Shown one piece after another: positions 9,021 through 17,667 of a stretch of 64,000 nucleotides of DNA. The stretch spans positions 744,001 through 808,000 of the forward strand of contig NZ_CP036524.1 in NCBI RefSeq assembly GCF_008281175.1, written 5' to 3'. The notes under the pieces are model-generated. The model was not told the DNA's origin and did no database searches. It was given only the letters and a program-made list of their open reading frames with translations. The position numbers and the translations under genes are program-made. Each line of letters begins with the position of its first letter. Within the stretch, counting starts at the first letter, position 1. The stretch comes from [Clostridium] hylemonae DSM 15053 (lineage in GTDB: Bacteria > Bacillota > Clostridia > Lachnospirales > Lachnospiraceae).

Positions 9021-10496
9021 ATGATGCAAAATGCCGCGCAGGCGGTCGGGACTGCTTACTGGTGGATCATTGACCATCTGCTGTTTATCAATATAATATT
9101 TTCCCTGCTGATCATCTTTTTCCAGCGCAGGAATCCGACGACAGTATGGGCATGGCTGCTTCTGCTCTATTTTGTTCCGATCCTCGGCTTTATACTGTAT
9201 CTCGTCCTCGGACAGAACTTCCGCAAGGAGCGGATGTTCAAGATGAAGGAGATAGAGGGGGAGATCAAGTATGCGGTCCGCCGCCAGGAGGAGTCTATAT
9301 ACCGAAGGAAGCTCAGGCTGCGCGATCCGGAGCTTGAGCGGTTCAAGAGCCTGATCCTGTACAACCTGAATGAAGGGGAAGCCGTGCTGACGGACAATAA
9401 TGACATCCGCATCTACACGGACGGCAGAGAGAAGTTCCAGGCGCTCATGACAGAGATGGAGCATGCGAGGAACTACATTCATCTGCAGTATTACATCATA
9501 CGAAACGATGAACTGTGGCAGGAGATAGAGGAAGTGCTTGTCCGCAAGGCGAGACAGGGCGTGGAAGTGCGGGTGCTCTTTGACAGTATGGGCTGCCGCG
9601 GTATGCACAACGCTGACTGGGTGAGGCTTGAAAAGGCGGGGATCGAGGTGGCGGAGTTTTTCCCGGCGGTGCTCGGGAAGCTGCAGCTGCGCGTCAATTA
9701 CCGCAACCACAGGAAGATCGTTGTGATCGACGGACGTATCGGGTTCGTGGGCGGATTCAATATCGGCAGAGAGTACCTTGGACTGGACAAGAAATTCGGT
9801 TACTGGAGGGATACGCATATTTGTATCGAAGGCTCAGCCGTTACGTCCCTCGCGGTCAGGTTCGTGCTTGACTGGAACTATGCGGCAAGAGAAAATCTCT
9901 TTCTGGAGGACCGTCTCTTCGAGATACCGACCTATATCCGCAACGGGCGCGACCCGGTACAGATCATATCGAGCGGGCCGGACTCCAGGAGCCAGGAGAT
10001 ACGCAACAACTATCTGCGTCTCATTCACATGGCGAGGAGCAGTATCTACATTCAGACGCCGTATTTTATCCCTGACGAAGATATCAGAGACGCGCTTGTC
10101 ATAGCGGCCAGATCAGGGATCGACGTGCGCATCATGATACCGTGCAAGCCGGATCACCCGTTCGTCTACTGGGCGACCTACTCCTACGCGGGTGAGATGA
10201 TAGAAGCGGGGGCGAGATGCTACACTTACGACAACGGATTTCTCCACACAAAATGTCTCTGTGTGGACGGTCTTGTGAGCTGTATCGGGACTGCCAACAT
10301 GGATATTCGAAGCTTTTCCCTGAACTTTGAGGTGAACGCGGTCGTATACAGCGCCAGGACGACGGAGAAGCTGATGGAGGCGTTTGAAAATGACATCCCG
10401 AAAAGTACGCTCATAACGCGGAAGGGCTATGAACGCCGGGGACTTGTCATCCGCGTCAAGGAGCAGTTCTGCCGTCTTCTGTCGCCGGTGTTGTGA
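9021..10496 (+). CDS. cls: Cardiolipin synthase
   Basis: Encodes a 491-residue membrane enzyme that condenses phosphatidylglycerol into cardiolipin. Two N-terminal membrane segments (residues about 12-55, ending FILYLVLGQNFRK) precede two phospholipase-D catalytic domains. Each domain has an HxK(x)4D motif: NHRKIVVIDG and LHTKCLCVDG. WRDTHICIEG and the ANMDIRSF..NFEVNA region are also typical. ATG 9021 is preferred because GGGGGAG (9007-9013) is 7 nt upstream; reading further upstream adds 45 residues that do not resemble the family. It is a monocistronic-looking gene followed by about 120 nt of noncoding sequence. Confidence 0.93.
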   Translation: MMQNAAQAVGTAYWWIIDHLLFINIIFSLLIIFFQRRNPTTVWAWLLLLYFVPILGFILYLVLGQNFRKERMFKMKEIEGEIKYAVRRQEESIYRRKLRLRDPELERFKSLILYNLNEGEAVLTDNNDIRIYTDGREKFQALMTEMEHARNYIHLQYYIIRNDELWQEIEEVLVRKARQGVEVRVLFDSMGCRGMHNADWVRLEKAGIEVAEFFPAVLGKLQLRVNYRNHRKIVVIDGRIGFVGGFNIGREYLGLDKKFGYWRDTHICIEGSAVTSLAVRFVLDWNYAARENLFLEDRLFEIPTYIRNGRDPVQIISSGPDSRSQEIRNNYLRLIHMARSSIYIQTPYFIPDEDIRDALVIAARSGIDVRIMIPCKPDHPFVYWATYSYAGEMIEAGARCYTYDNGFLHTKCLCVDGLVSCIGTANMDIRSFSLNFEVNAVVYSARTTEKLMEAFENDIPKSTLITRKGYERRGLVIRVKEQFCRLLSPVL

Positions 10497-10534
10497 CCGT
10501 ATCTTTCCTAAAAGTGAAATAAGTGTGAAAAAGG

Positions 10535-10563
10535 TTTCAAATTTATGGAGAATGTGCTATAAC
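10535..10563 (+). promoter_or_regulatory. Possible promoter of the trigger-factor-like lipoprotein gene
   Basis: TTTCAA at 10535-10540 and TATAAC at 10558-10563 have a 17-bp spacer, about 60 nt upstream of the start codon. Confidence 0.4.
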
Positions 10564-10623
10564 TAATACAGTATGTTTCAAAGAGAGGGACATAAAAGAT
10601 AAAGAATCGATGAGGTGTATTTT

Positions 10624-11700
10624 ATGAAAAAGAAATTAGTTGCTGCATTGGCGTTGGTATGCGCAGGTTCTATGATACTTGCAGGATGTGCGGGAAGCAA
10701 CCAGATTGATACCGACGAGGTGACAGTTGAAGGATATAAAGGAATCCAGGTTGATGAAGTTGAGAAAGCGTCCAAAGTGACAGACAAGGACGTGGAGAGC
10801 GCCATCCAGTCCACGCTGGAATCAAAGGCGACCCAGAAGGAGATCACCGACCGCGCGGTAGAAAACGGTGATACGGTCAATATCGATTATGTGGGAAAGA
10901 TCGGCGGAGAGACTTTTGACGGCGGCAGCGCGGAGGATTACCCGCTCACGATCGGTTCCGGCGTATTTATCGAAGGATTTGAGGAGAGCGTCATCGGCCA
11001 TAATATCGGCGAGACATATGACTGGAACGGAAAATTTCCGGAAAATTACGGCAATGCAGATTATGCCGGAAAAGACGTTGTGTTCACGATCACGGTAAAC
11101 AAGATCACACAGGATGAAGTGCCGGAGCTGGATGACAAGTTTGTAAAGTCCGTATCTGAGAAGTCAAAAACAGTCAAGGAATACAAAAAGGAAGTTAAAA
11201 AGCAGCTCGAGGAAGAGGCAGAGACAGCATACAATGACAATCTGTCCTCCGCAGTGTGGGAAGCAGTGCTTGATAAATCAAAAGTAAAGAAATACCCGAA
11301 GAAGGATGTCAAGGACATCACCGACAACCTGATCCAGCAGTATAAAGATGCGGCAGAATATTACCAGATGGACTATGATACCTTTATCCAGGAACAGATG
11401 GGAGCTACGGTAGAAGAGTTTGAAGAACAGGTGAACAAGGCTGCAAAGTCCAGTGTGAAGCAGACGCTTGTCACAAAAGCGATCGCAGATAAAGAGAAGA
11501 TCAAGCTGTCGGACGACGAGTACAAAAAACAGCTTAAAAAAATGGCCGAGACATATGGTTATGAAAATGCAGACGCGTTAAAAAAAGCGGCTGAGGAAGA
11601 CGACTTGAAAGAGATGGCATTGAATAATCTGGTGAAAGACTGGCTTGCAAAGAACTGTGTGCAGGTAGCAAAGACAGATAAATCGGATTCAGATAAATAA
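10624..11700 (+). CDS. Trigger-factor-like FKBP-type peptidyl-prolyl isomerase lipoprotein
   Basis: Encodes a 358-residue exported lipoprotein. The signal peptide ends in the lipobox LAGC (Cys at residue 22). An FKBP-like domain follows at about residues 75-160 (VENGDTVNIDYVGKIGGETFDGG, GSGVFIEGFEESVIGH, GKDVVFTITVNKI). A helical C-terminal domain of about 190 residues resembles the trigger-factor chaperone domain. The ribosome-binding domain of true trigger factor is absent, so it probably folds proteins outside the membrane. ATG 10624 is chosen because GAGGTG precedes it; the upstream in-frame GTG at 10615 overlaps that signal. A very strong terminator follows. Confidence 0.88.
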   Translation: MKKKLVAALALVCAGSMILAGCAGSNQIDTDEVTVEGYKGIQVDEVEKASKVTDKDVESAIQSTLESKATQKEITDRAVENGDTVNIDYVGKIGGETFDGGSAEDYPLTIGSGVFIEGFEESVIGHNIGETYDWNGKFPENYGNADYAGKDVVFTITVNKITQDEVPELDDKFVKSVSEKSKTVKEYKKEVKKQLEEEAETAYNDNLSSAVWEAVLDKSKVKKYPKKDVKDITDNLIQQYKDAAEYYQMDYDTFIQEQMGATVEEFEEQVNKAAKSSVKQTLVTKAIADKEKIKLSDDEYKKQLKKMAETYGYENADALKKAAEEDDLKEMALNNLVKDWLAKNCVQVAKTDKSDSDK

Positions 11701-11710
11701 TGTGAATAAG

Positions 11711-11755
11711 CCCCGGGATCCTTTTGTACCGATCCCGGGGAATTTTTGCTTTTTA
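11711..11755 (+). terminator. Strong intrinsic terminator
   Basis: A perfect 10-bp stem, CCCCGGGATC (11711-11720) with GATCCCGGGG (11731-11740), is followed by AATTTTTGCTTTTT. It separates the lipoprotein gene from the convergent GGDEF gene. Confidence 0.92.
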
Positions 11756-13297
11756 ACGGTATACACAGCACCGGGAACGGCCGGACTGCTTGGCTTTATA
11801 GAGGGCGATGTCACTTTCTTTGATCAGGTCGTCAATCTTTTTTGCGGGTTCTGTCGTATATGCGATACCGATGCTTGCCGACAGGACCTTCATACAGCTG
11901 TTCGTGTTGAAGGCGTCCTGCAGCCCGTCGATCAGCATGTCTGCCTGGCGGACAAGTTCTTCTTCTGCCACCGGCTCCGTCCTGGCGACAAGAAACTCAT
12001 CTCCGCCGATGCGCGCAATGAGATTGTCCGGGAAACATTTCTTTAAAGTCGCGGCGACCATGATCAGCGCCTCATCACCGATCTGGTGGCCGTAAGTATC
12101 ATTTACCATTTTAAAATGGTCCAGATCCACGTATAAAATGGAGATCTGCTCGTAGCTGTGAGTCTCAGAAAAGTATTCATAGAAAAAGCGCCTGTTGCAC
12201 AGGCCTGTCAGAAAGTCTGTGTTTGAGTTATTGTTCAGCTGTTCCTTGAGAAGAGATTCTTCCGTTATGTCACGGTAGATGGTCAGCTCCCCGACAATGC
12301 TCTCAAATATATCATATATGGGCTCGTGGGTGATCTCGAGGATCCGCTCACCGTCGTCTTCGGGAAGATGTATTTCTTCGGTGTCGTTCTTTTTGACGGA
12401 GGACAGCCCGTGGAACATGCTTTCATGCCATTCGTGGAACGGTCTGCCTATCACATCGTCTCTGCGGGAACTAAAATATTCCTCGAACTTTAAGTTGACA
12501 TCCACGATGGCGCCGGCGCTGTCTTTTAACAGAATGGCAAAAGGCATGCTGTTCAGCAGTATTTCCATCTCATTGCTCATATTCTCAAGGACGGTGACAT
12601 CGTGTCCGATGCCCACGGTTCCCATAATATTCCCGTCTCTGTCAAAGAGAGGCGACTTGTATGTACGGAACTGGCGCATGCCGCCGCTGCTCTTTACAAG
12701 CTCGTTAAACTGGCACGTCCGCCGTTCCCTGCGCACGATCGCCTCCGTCGCCTCGCAGTCGTCCACTTCCACATCCCATATCGTACAGTGGTCTTTGCCC
12801 GTCACGTCTTTCCGCTCTTTTCCGACGGTGTGGCAGAAGACATTGTTCACCTTTACATGTATGCCGTTGTTGTCCTTGAACCAGACGAGATCCGGCATAC
12901 TGTCGATGAGCACGTCCAGATATGTGGAGGAGAGCCATTCGTCCGCCCGGAGCTTTATCTCACCGCAAATGTGCCGTATCCGTTTCTGCAGATAGTCTTT
13001 GCTGACGGGCCGGGCGAATAATTCATCGGCCGCCGTGTCCTTATCCCGGCATATATCATCCGCGGGGCTGTATATGTAGAGCAGATAAGAATCTGATCTC
13101 ATCTTTTTCTTAACGGATGCCAGCTCTTCTACAGGAATATCACACAAGATGATATCACTGTCCTGCCAATCAGTCTGCATAGACGATGTCGTAGATATGG
13201 TGTAAGCAACGGGCCCTTTTTCCATGGCTGACCGGATCAGAGGTTCCAAGCCGGTATGTTCAGAGAAAATGGTGATTTTACGCGTTTCTTGATACAT
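11753..13297 (-). CDS. PAS-PAS-GGDEF diguanylate cyclase
   Basis: Encodes a 514-residue protein predicted to make cyclic di-GMP. The first roughly 115 residues resemble a receiver-like alpha/beta domain (DIILCDIP) without a clear phosphorylation site. Two PAS domains follow at about 120-235 (DLVWFKDNNG, GTVGIGHDVT) and 240-345 (PFAILLKDSAG). The GGDEF domain at about 355-514 has an intact active site, ARIGGDEFLVA, and YVDLDHFKMVNDTYGH. No RxxD inhibitory site is visible just upstream of GGDEF. No membrane segment is present, so it should be cytoplasmic. It lies downstream of and co-oriented with the GGDEF-EAL gene, with 70 nt between them, so joint expression is possible. Confidence 0.9.
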   Translation of the reverse strand: MYQETRKITIFSEHTGLEPLIRSAMEKGPVAYTISTTSSMQTDWQDSDIILCDIPVEELASVKKKMRSDSYLLYIYSPADDICRDKDTAADELFARPVSKDYLQKRIRHICGEIKLRADEWLSSTYLDVLIDSMPDLVWFKDNNGIHVKVNNVFCHTVGKERKDVTGKDHCTIWDVEVDDCEATEAIVRRERRTCQFNELVKSSGGMRQFRTYKSPLFDRDGNIMGTVGIGHDVTVLENMSNEMEILLNSMPFAILLKDSAGAIVDVNLKFEEYFSSRRDDVIGRPFHEWHESMFHGLSSVKKNDTEEIHLPEDDGERILEITHEPIYDIFESIVGELTIYRDITEESLLKEQLNNNSNTDFLTGLCNRRFFYEYFSETHSYEQISILYVDLDHFKMVNDTYGHQIGDEALIMVAATLKKCFPDNLIARIGGDEFLVARTEPVAEEELVRQADMLIDGLQDAFNTNSCMKVLSASIGIAYTTEPAKKIDDLIKESDIALYKAKQSGRSRCCVYR

Positions 13298-13367
13298 ATG
13301 AAGACCTTTCCCTTTCTGAATCCAAGTTCATGTAGAGATAATACGACGCTCTTTATCTGAATTTTAT

Positions 13368-15047
13368 TTAACTGTCCCAGTATTTTTCCTCAAATTCATC
13401 CTGTGAGACAGGCTTTGAGATATAGTATCCCTGAATACTGTCTGCAGACATGTTCTGGACGGTATCCAGTTCATCTGCGCATTCCACGCCTTCCACGCAG
13501 ACTGAGATCCCGATGCTGTGGCACAGGTTGATGACCGCCTGGATGAAAGAGCGGTTGAAGAAATGCTCTTTATCATTAATGAGTGAGATGAACATCCGGT
13601 CTATCTTGACGATATCCGCCAGCGTCTGGGAAAGCATTCCAAGTGAGGAGTAGCCGGTCCCGAAGTCATCCATGGCGATGCATATATCAATATCACGCAG
13701 GCGCTGGAACGTAGTCTTTAACGCCGGCATATCAGTCACGAAATAGCTCTCTGTCATCTCCAGCACGATGTGTCTGGCGGGAAGGTCATATTTTTTCAGC
13801 AGCTCTTCGATATAAGGGACAAAATCCTTTTCGATGATCTGGACGTAAGACACATTGATATTCATGACAAAATCAGGCCATCTGGCGACCCATTTCTTAC
13901 ACGTGCAGAAAGCCTTGTCCAACACCCACTTGCCGACAGGGACGATCGTTCCGCTTGATTCCAGAAGCGGGATGAATTCCGCGGGGCCCACTTTTTTTAC
14001 TGCCGGAGAGGACCAGCGAAGCAGAGCCTCCGCGCCTTTGAGACAGAGTCCGTCGGTCTTTACAAAGGGCTGATATACGACGGAGAAGCCTTCCATGCCG
14101 TTCATCACACACCGCTGCAGTTCATTGGTCAGCTCCATGATATACAGATTGGACTGCAAAAGAGCCGGCGTGAAGGCGGTGCACATATTTTTCCCCTTCT
14201 TTTTTGACGCTTCAAGAGCGCTCATAGCACACTTTATGAGGTCGAGATAATTGTCCGCATCCGTGCCGAGCATGGCGACGCCGCCCGATATGGTGCAGTA
14301 GTAGGAGATGCCGTCGATCTCATGTTCTTTGTTGGCATAGAGATGTATCTTGGAATATAAGTCGTACATATCCTCCAGAGTGGCTCCGGGTGAGAAGACT
14401 GCTCCTTCGTCGCCGTCGAACCGGAAGATCTCCGCTTTGTGCGGAATCATATGCTGGATATCCTGAGCGATCTTGCGCAGTACGGTATCGCCGAATGTAT
14501 GATTTTTCAGATTGTTGATCCGCTTAAAATCATCGATCCCAAGCAGAAGAAACCCACCGCTCGTATTGCCGAGATTCAGATAGGCTTCAATATGGTTCTT
14601 GCATTCCTCCTGTGTAAAAAGCCCGGTCGTGCGGTCCATCTTTCCCTTGCTTCCCACCGGGGTCACGACGCCCGCGAACATGGTGGGCGCGCCGCTTTCG
14701 TCCCGCGTAAGAAGACCGCGGCAGCAGACCCAGATGTATTCATTCTTTTTGTTCAGGATCTGGTATTCTACATTGTGGATATCTGTATATCCCGCCATCA
14801 TCTCATCGATCGAGTCATAATAGCGCTGTCTGTCCTTCTCATGTATGAGTTCTCCCCACAGAGGGATAAGTCCCGGCACGAGACGTCCGGGCAGATCAAA
14901 GTCACGCGCCATATTCTCCGACACGAGGGAGATATCTTTGGTGATATCCACAATATAGATATAATCCTCCGTACTGTTGACGATGGCATTATAAAAGGCG
15001 TCCGTATCTATATGAAATGAATCTGGTATACCTTCATGAAGTTCCAT
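13368..15047 (-). CDS. PAS-GGDEF(degenerate)-EAL cyclic-di-GMP phosphodiesterase
   Basis: Encodes a 559-residue cytoplasmic protein. A PAS domain (about 15-130) precedes a GGDEF domain whose signature reads FRFDGDEG, so cyclase activity is unlikely. The EAL domain (about 300-555) keeps the catalytic set: AEALLRW, the Asn in MNINVS, the Glu in LEMTES, DDFGTGYSSL, VKIDR, EGVE and QGYYISKP. The predicted role is hydrolysis of cyclic di-GMP, with the degenerate GGDEF domain possibly sensing GTP. A GGGGAGG Shine-Dalgarno sequence precedes the ATG. A promoter with an inverted repeat lies upstream. Pairing with the adjacent cyclase suggests a synthesis/degradation module. Confidence 0.92.
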   Translation of the reverse strand: MELHEGIPDSFHIDTDAFYNAIVNSTEDYIYIVDITKDISLVSENMARDFDLPGRLVPGLIPLWGELIHEKDRQRYYDSIDEMMAGYTDIHNVEYQILNKKNEYIWVCCRGLLTRDESGAPTMFAGVVTPVGSKGKMDRTTGLFTQEECKNHIEAYLNLGNTSGGFLLLGIDDFKRINNLKNHTFGDTVLRKIAQDIQHMIPHKAEIFRFDGDEGAVFSPGATLEDMYDLYSKIHLYANKEHEIDGISYYCTISGGVAMLGTDADNYLDLIKCAMSALEASKKKGKNMCTAFTPALLQSNLYIMELTNELQRCVMNGMEGFSVVYQPFVKTDGLCLKGAEALLRWSSPAVKKVGPAEFIPLLESSGTIVPVGKWVLDKAFCTCKKWVARWPDFVMNINVSYVQIIEKDFVPYIEELLKKYDLPARHIVLEMTESYFVTDMPALKTTFQRLRDIDICIAMDDFGTGYSSLGMLSQTLADIVKIDRMFISLINDKEHFFNRSFIQAVINLCHSIGISVCVEGVECADELDTVQNMSADSIQGYYISKPVSQDEFEEKYWDS

Positions 15048-15073
15048 TGGTTCCTCCCCTTACAGAAACAATC

Positions 15074-15119
15074 TTAACGGTTAATAAGTTCTGTTAAGTT
15101 CATTGTAGATTACCGTTAA
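15074..15119 (-). promoter_or_regulatory. Inverted repeat (candidate operator) over the GGDEF-EAL promoter
   Basis: TTAACGGTTAAT (15074-15085) and ATTACCGTTAA (15109-15119) form an imperfect inverted repeat. One arm lies in the promoter spacer and the other just downstream of the predicted start of transcription. A regulator binding both arms would occlude the promoter; the regulator is unknown. Confidence 0.45.
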
Positions 15120-15130
15120 TGTTAAATCAA
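15102..15130 (-). promoter_or_regulatory. Predicted promoter of the GGDEF-EAL gene
   Basis: On the minus strand TTGATT (15130-15125) and TACAAT (15107-15102) are 17 bp apart, about 55 nt upstream of the start codon. Confidence 0.55.
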
Positions 15131-15164
15131 TAAAAAGAAGTAAAAAAAATACTTATTGTGTAAA

Positions 15165-17096
15165 TTATGGAAGATGGCGGTCGAAGGACTCTATCTCAAG
15201 GCCGGCCTCATATTTCCGTTCCATCTGGTGACGGATCTTCCGGTGCTCTGCTGAATCGAAGATGATAGAAAAGTCGTAATCCTCCGGATAAAGCTGTGAT
15301 GCCGCCACTTTAAGCTCCAGTCTTTTTCTGTTGACATAAAATTTTTCTTTCTGCACCTGTACGAGGACATTACCCCGGCTGTCCGCAGGCCGGACGACGA
15401 TGCCTATCTTTTTGTCCGGCAGTATGGTGACGCTGTCGCCCCTGGTAAATTCCTGGCCCTGCGATGAGGGAAGCTTTATGTCTTGCACAGGCTTTAAGCG
15501 CGGTGCGGATATCTTACGGAACGGCTCCGGTGAGCTGTGAGTCCCAAGATCCGAGATGATATGTTCCGCGCGCGGACCGTAGGCTTCTCTGGCGGCGGCC
15601 GCCAGCATATTATCCGGCACGCCGAGCCGTTTGGCGATATACAGGGCGCAGCTGTCTCCGGATTCGCCTATGGTGAGCCGGTAGAGCGGCTTTAACGTCT
15701 CCTTGTCGAATTCCATGCGCGCGTTTGCTATGTCCGGATGACGTCCCGCGTATTCTTTCACTTCCGGATAGTGAGTTGTCACGAAAAACAGCGCGCCGCT
15801 TTTGCGCAGTTCTTCCAGTATGGCGACGGCAATTCCCATTCCCTCGGCAGGGTCTGTGCCGGAGCCGAGTTCATCCATAATGACCAGGCTGTCCTTCGTT
15901 ACCCGCTTTAATATATCAAGGACATTTTTAATGTGTGCGGAAAAGGTGGAAAGATTGTCTGTCATGTTCTGCCCGTCACCGATATCGCACAAGATCTGAT
16001 TGTTCATCGCAATGTCCGCAGAGGCGCACGGTACATGGAGGCCCGCGCATGCCATGGCGCTTATGAGCGCGACGGTCTTAAGCGCAACGGTCTTTCCGCC
16101 GGTGTTCGGGCCGGTGATGATAATGCCGCTGACACCGCGTCCCGCCTCAAAGTCGAGGGGAACGCACGTCTCATTATCCAGCATGGGGTGCCGCGCTCCG
16201 GTGACGGAGATATACCGGCTGAGGTTAATGTGAGGTTCTGCCGCCTTCATGTCAAAGCTCAGCTTCGCCTTTGCAAATACGAAATCGAGCAGAGCGATGA
16301 CCCGGACATCTTCCCTCAGCGCTTCCTCATTCAGGGCGATCTGTTCAAGCAGTTCATAGAGGATACGGCGTTCTTCGGAATCTTCCTGTATCTTCAGTAT
16401 CTCCAGTTCCTCCCGAAGTGAAGCGACGGTCTCCGGTTCGATGAAGACCGTGGCGCCGGTAGACGATTTGTCTACAATACTGCCGGGCACCCGCAAGCGG
16501 CATTCTTTTTTGACAGGGATGCACAGCCGTCCGTTCCGCTGTACGATAAAGGATTCACTGACGCTGGCGCCGGCTGCTTTCAGCGCTCGCGCCGCTTTCT
16601 CGTTTATCTTCTCCTCTGAGGTCTTTATCTGGCGCCGGATATCATTCAGATAACCGGAGGCATGATCGTCCACACGTCCTGCCCGTATACAGCGTTCAAT
16701 GTTATCTTTTAATTCTTCCGGGAGCACCAGATTGTCATTATAGAAGGCGATCTGTATGTGCTGTTCTTCCCCTTTTTTCAGATAAAGCTTCAGCCTGCGC
16801 ACCGCATTGAGAAACAGCCCCATTTCCTCCAGATGTTCCGGCATGAGCAGTTCCCCGATCACCGCTTTTTCTATAAATGCTTCGATATGTTCCATGGCGG
16901 GAAGCGGCGGAAGCCCAAGCAGTCCGATCATCTCTCTTGCCTGTGTCGTCTCCCGCAGATTTTTGCGCAGTTCTGACTCGGACAGGAAAGGGTGGAGCGC
17001 GCGGGCGCGTTCTTTTGCGCGGGCGGTCAGGGCCTGCTTTGCCAGTTTTTCTGTAATTTCATAGTATCCGATGAGTTCTAATGATTTATTGTTCAT
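15165..17096 (-). CDS. MutS2-like DNA-binding ATPase lacking the Smr domain
   Basis: Encodes a 643-residue protein of the MutS superfamily. The C-terminal half carries the ATPase core: GPNTGGKT (Walker A), then TDNLSTFSAHI and MDELGSGTDPAEG (Walker B), and FFVTTHYPEVKEYA. The clamp and lever region (about 150-290) includes STGATVFIEP, a MutS2 hallmark. Full-length MutS2 is near 780 residues and ends in an Smr nuclease domain. Here the protein ends after an RKRLELKV beta domain and a short helical tail, with no Smr. The start at 17096 has AAAGGA upstream; the frame runs further upstream through a noncoding leader. Roles of MutS2 proteins include ribosome rescue and suppression of recombination; which applies here is unknown. 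Confidence 0.85.
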   Translation of the reverse strand: MNNKSLELIGYYEITEKLAKQALTARAKERARALHPFLSESELRKNLRETTQAREMIGLLGLPPLPAMEHIEAFIEKAVIGELLMPEHLEEMGLFLNAVRRLKLYLKKGEEQHIQIAFYNDNLVLPEELKDNIERCIRAGRVDDHASGYLNDIRRQIKTSEEKINEKAARALKAAGASVSESFIVQRNGRLCIPVKKECRLRVPGSIVDKSSTGATVFIEPETVASLREELEILKIQEDSEERRILYELLEQIALNEEALREDVRVIALLDFVFAKAKLSFDMKAAEPHINLSRYISVTGARHPMLDNETCVPLDFEAGRGVSGIIITGPNTGGKTVALKTVALISAMACAGLHVPCASADIAMNNQILCDIGDGQNMTDNLSTFSAHIKNVLDILKRVTKDSLVIMDELGSGTDPAEGMGIAVAILEELRKSGALFFVTTHYPEVKEYAGRHPDIANARMEFDKETLKPLYRLTIGESGDSCALYIAKRLGVPDNMLAAAAREAYGPRAEHIISDLGTHSSPEPFRKISAPRLKPVQDIKLPSSQGQEFTRGDSVTILPDKKIGIVVRPADSRGNVLVQVQKEKFYVNRKRLELKVAASQLYPEDYDFSIIFDSAEHRKIRHQMERKYEAGLEIESFDRHLP

Positions 17097-17164
17097 TTTT
17101 CTTATTCCTTTCCCGGCGCCGGTGTACAGGGCATGTGTCCCTGCGCACGGATGCCGGCTGCAAT

Positions 17165-17232
17165 TTTTATAATAATAAAGGACCACATAAAGCTCCTTCC
17201 GCCTTCTTAAGGCATACGACTTCTGTGGTCCT
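17165..17232 (-). terminator. Second hairpin in the MutS2-like leader
   Basis: On the minus strand AGGACCACA pairs with TGTGGTCCT (9 bp, arms at 17232-17224 and 17187-17179). An inner GCCTT/AAGGC pair follows, and then a T/A-rich tail (TTTATTATTAT). It could be an attenuator or an additional terminator ahead of the MutS2-like gene. Confidence 0.5.
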
Positions 17233-17257
17233 GAATATATACGGCCGGAAACAGGGA

Positions 17258-17286
17258 ACAAAAAACACAGCCCTTACAAGCTGTGC
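17258..17286 (-). terminator. Intrinsic terminator ending the minus-strand noncoding transcript
   Basis: On the minus strand CACAGC pairs with GCTGTG (arms 17285-17280 and 17271-17266), directly followed by six T residues (17265-17260). Confidence 0.7.
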
Positions 17287-17500
17287 ATTCGGCGATACCC
17301 CTTCGGCGTCTTTATAAACATGGAAGTGTATGAATGTGTAAAGTAAGGCGGATATACCGGCAGATCAGGCGTACCAGCATAAAGAGTACACGAGTCCGCT
17401 GGACATAAGTACCCCTACAACTTATTTATTTCGCTGTATAATCCTTTACTGACACAATTAACATAAATTACCTCTTCCACTAATATTTAATGATTTGACG
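17260..17500 (-). ncRNA. Predicted noncoding RNA or leader of unknown family
   Basis: The transcript is bounded by a near-perfect promoter (17533-17506) and an intrinsic terminator (17286-17258), giving about 240 nt. It contains a clear hairpin (GTCC-agc-GGAC), flanked by GTAC/GTAC pairing, and a repeated CGCCGAA element near the 3' end. No reading frame longer than a few codons has a ribosome-binding site. I looked for motifs of 6S, tmRNA, SRP RNA, RNase P, T-box and the lysine and glycine riboswitches and could not match any. It may be an independent small RNA or an attenuated leader of the MutS2-like gene. Confidence 0.5.
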
Positions 17501-17505
17501 GATTC

Positions 17506-17533
17506 ATTATAACATATGAGGAGCAGATGTCAA
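17506..17533 (-). promoter_or_regulatory. Strong sigma-A promoter driving the noncoding transcript
   Basis: On the minus strand a perfect TTGACA (17533-17528) and a perfect TATAAT (17511-17506) are separated by 16 bp. Predicted start of transcription is near 17500. Confidence 0.8.
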
Positions 17534-17606
17534 CCGGAAAAATAGTTTTAGATAAAATTGGAAGACAGGTAAAAACAGGCCTGTCTTTGGTTAAAGTGTA
17601 TAAAGA

Positions 17607-17635
17607 TTTACGATAAAAGGGACTTATTTACGATA
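17607..17635 (+). promoter_or_regulatory. Direct repeat TTTACGATA x2, candidate activator site
   Basis: TTTACGATA occurs at 17607-17615 and again at 17627-17635. The repeats are 20 bp apart (two helical turns), and the second ends 3 bp before the -35 box. This geometry is typical of AraC-family activators such as the YesN-type regulator encoded at 26726-28321. Confidence 0.55.
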
Positions 17636-17638
17636 TTA

Positions 17639-17667
17639 TTGACAATGAAAATGTCCTAATCTATTAT
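17639..17667 (+). promoter_or_regulatory. Sigma-A promoter of the sugar-uptake cluster
   Basis: TTGACA at 17639-17644 and TATTAT at 17662-17667 have a 17-bp spacer. The start codon of the binding protein is 40 nt downstream. Confidence 0.75.

Noticed and set aside
17260-17500. Assignment of the noncoding transcript to 6S RNA, tmRNA, SRP RNA, RNase P, T-box, lysine or glycine riboswitch
   Set aside because: Only isolated pieces such as GCCGAAGG were reminiscent; the defining conserved cores of these families are missing.
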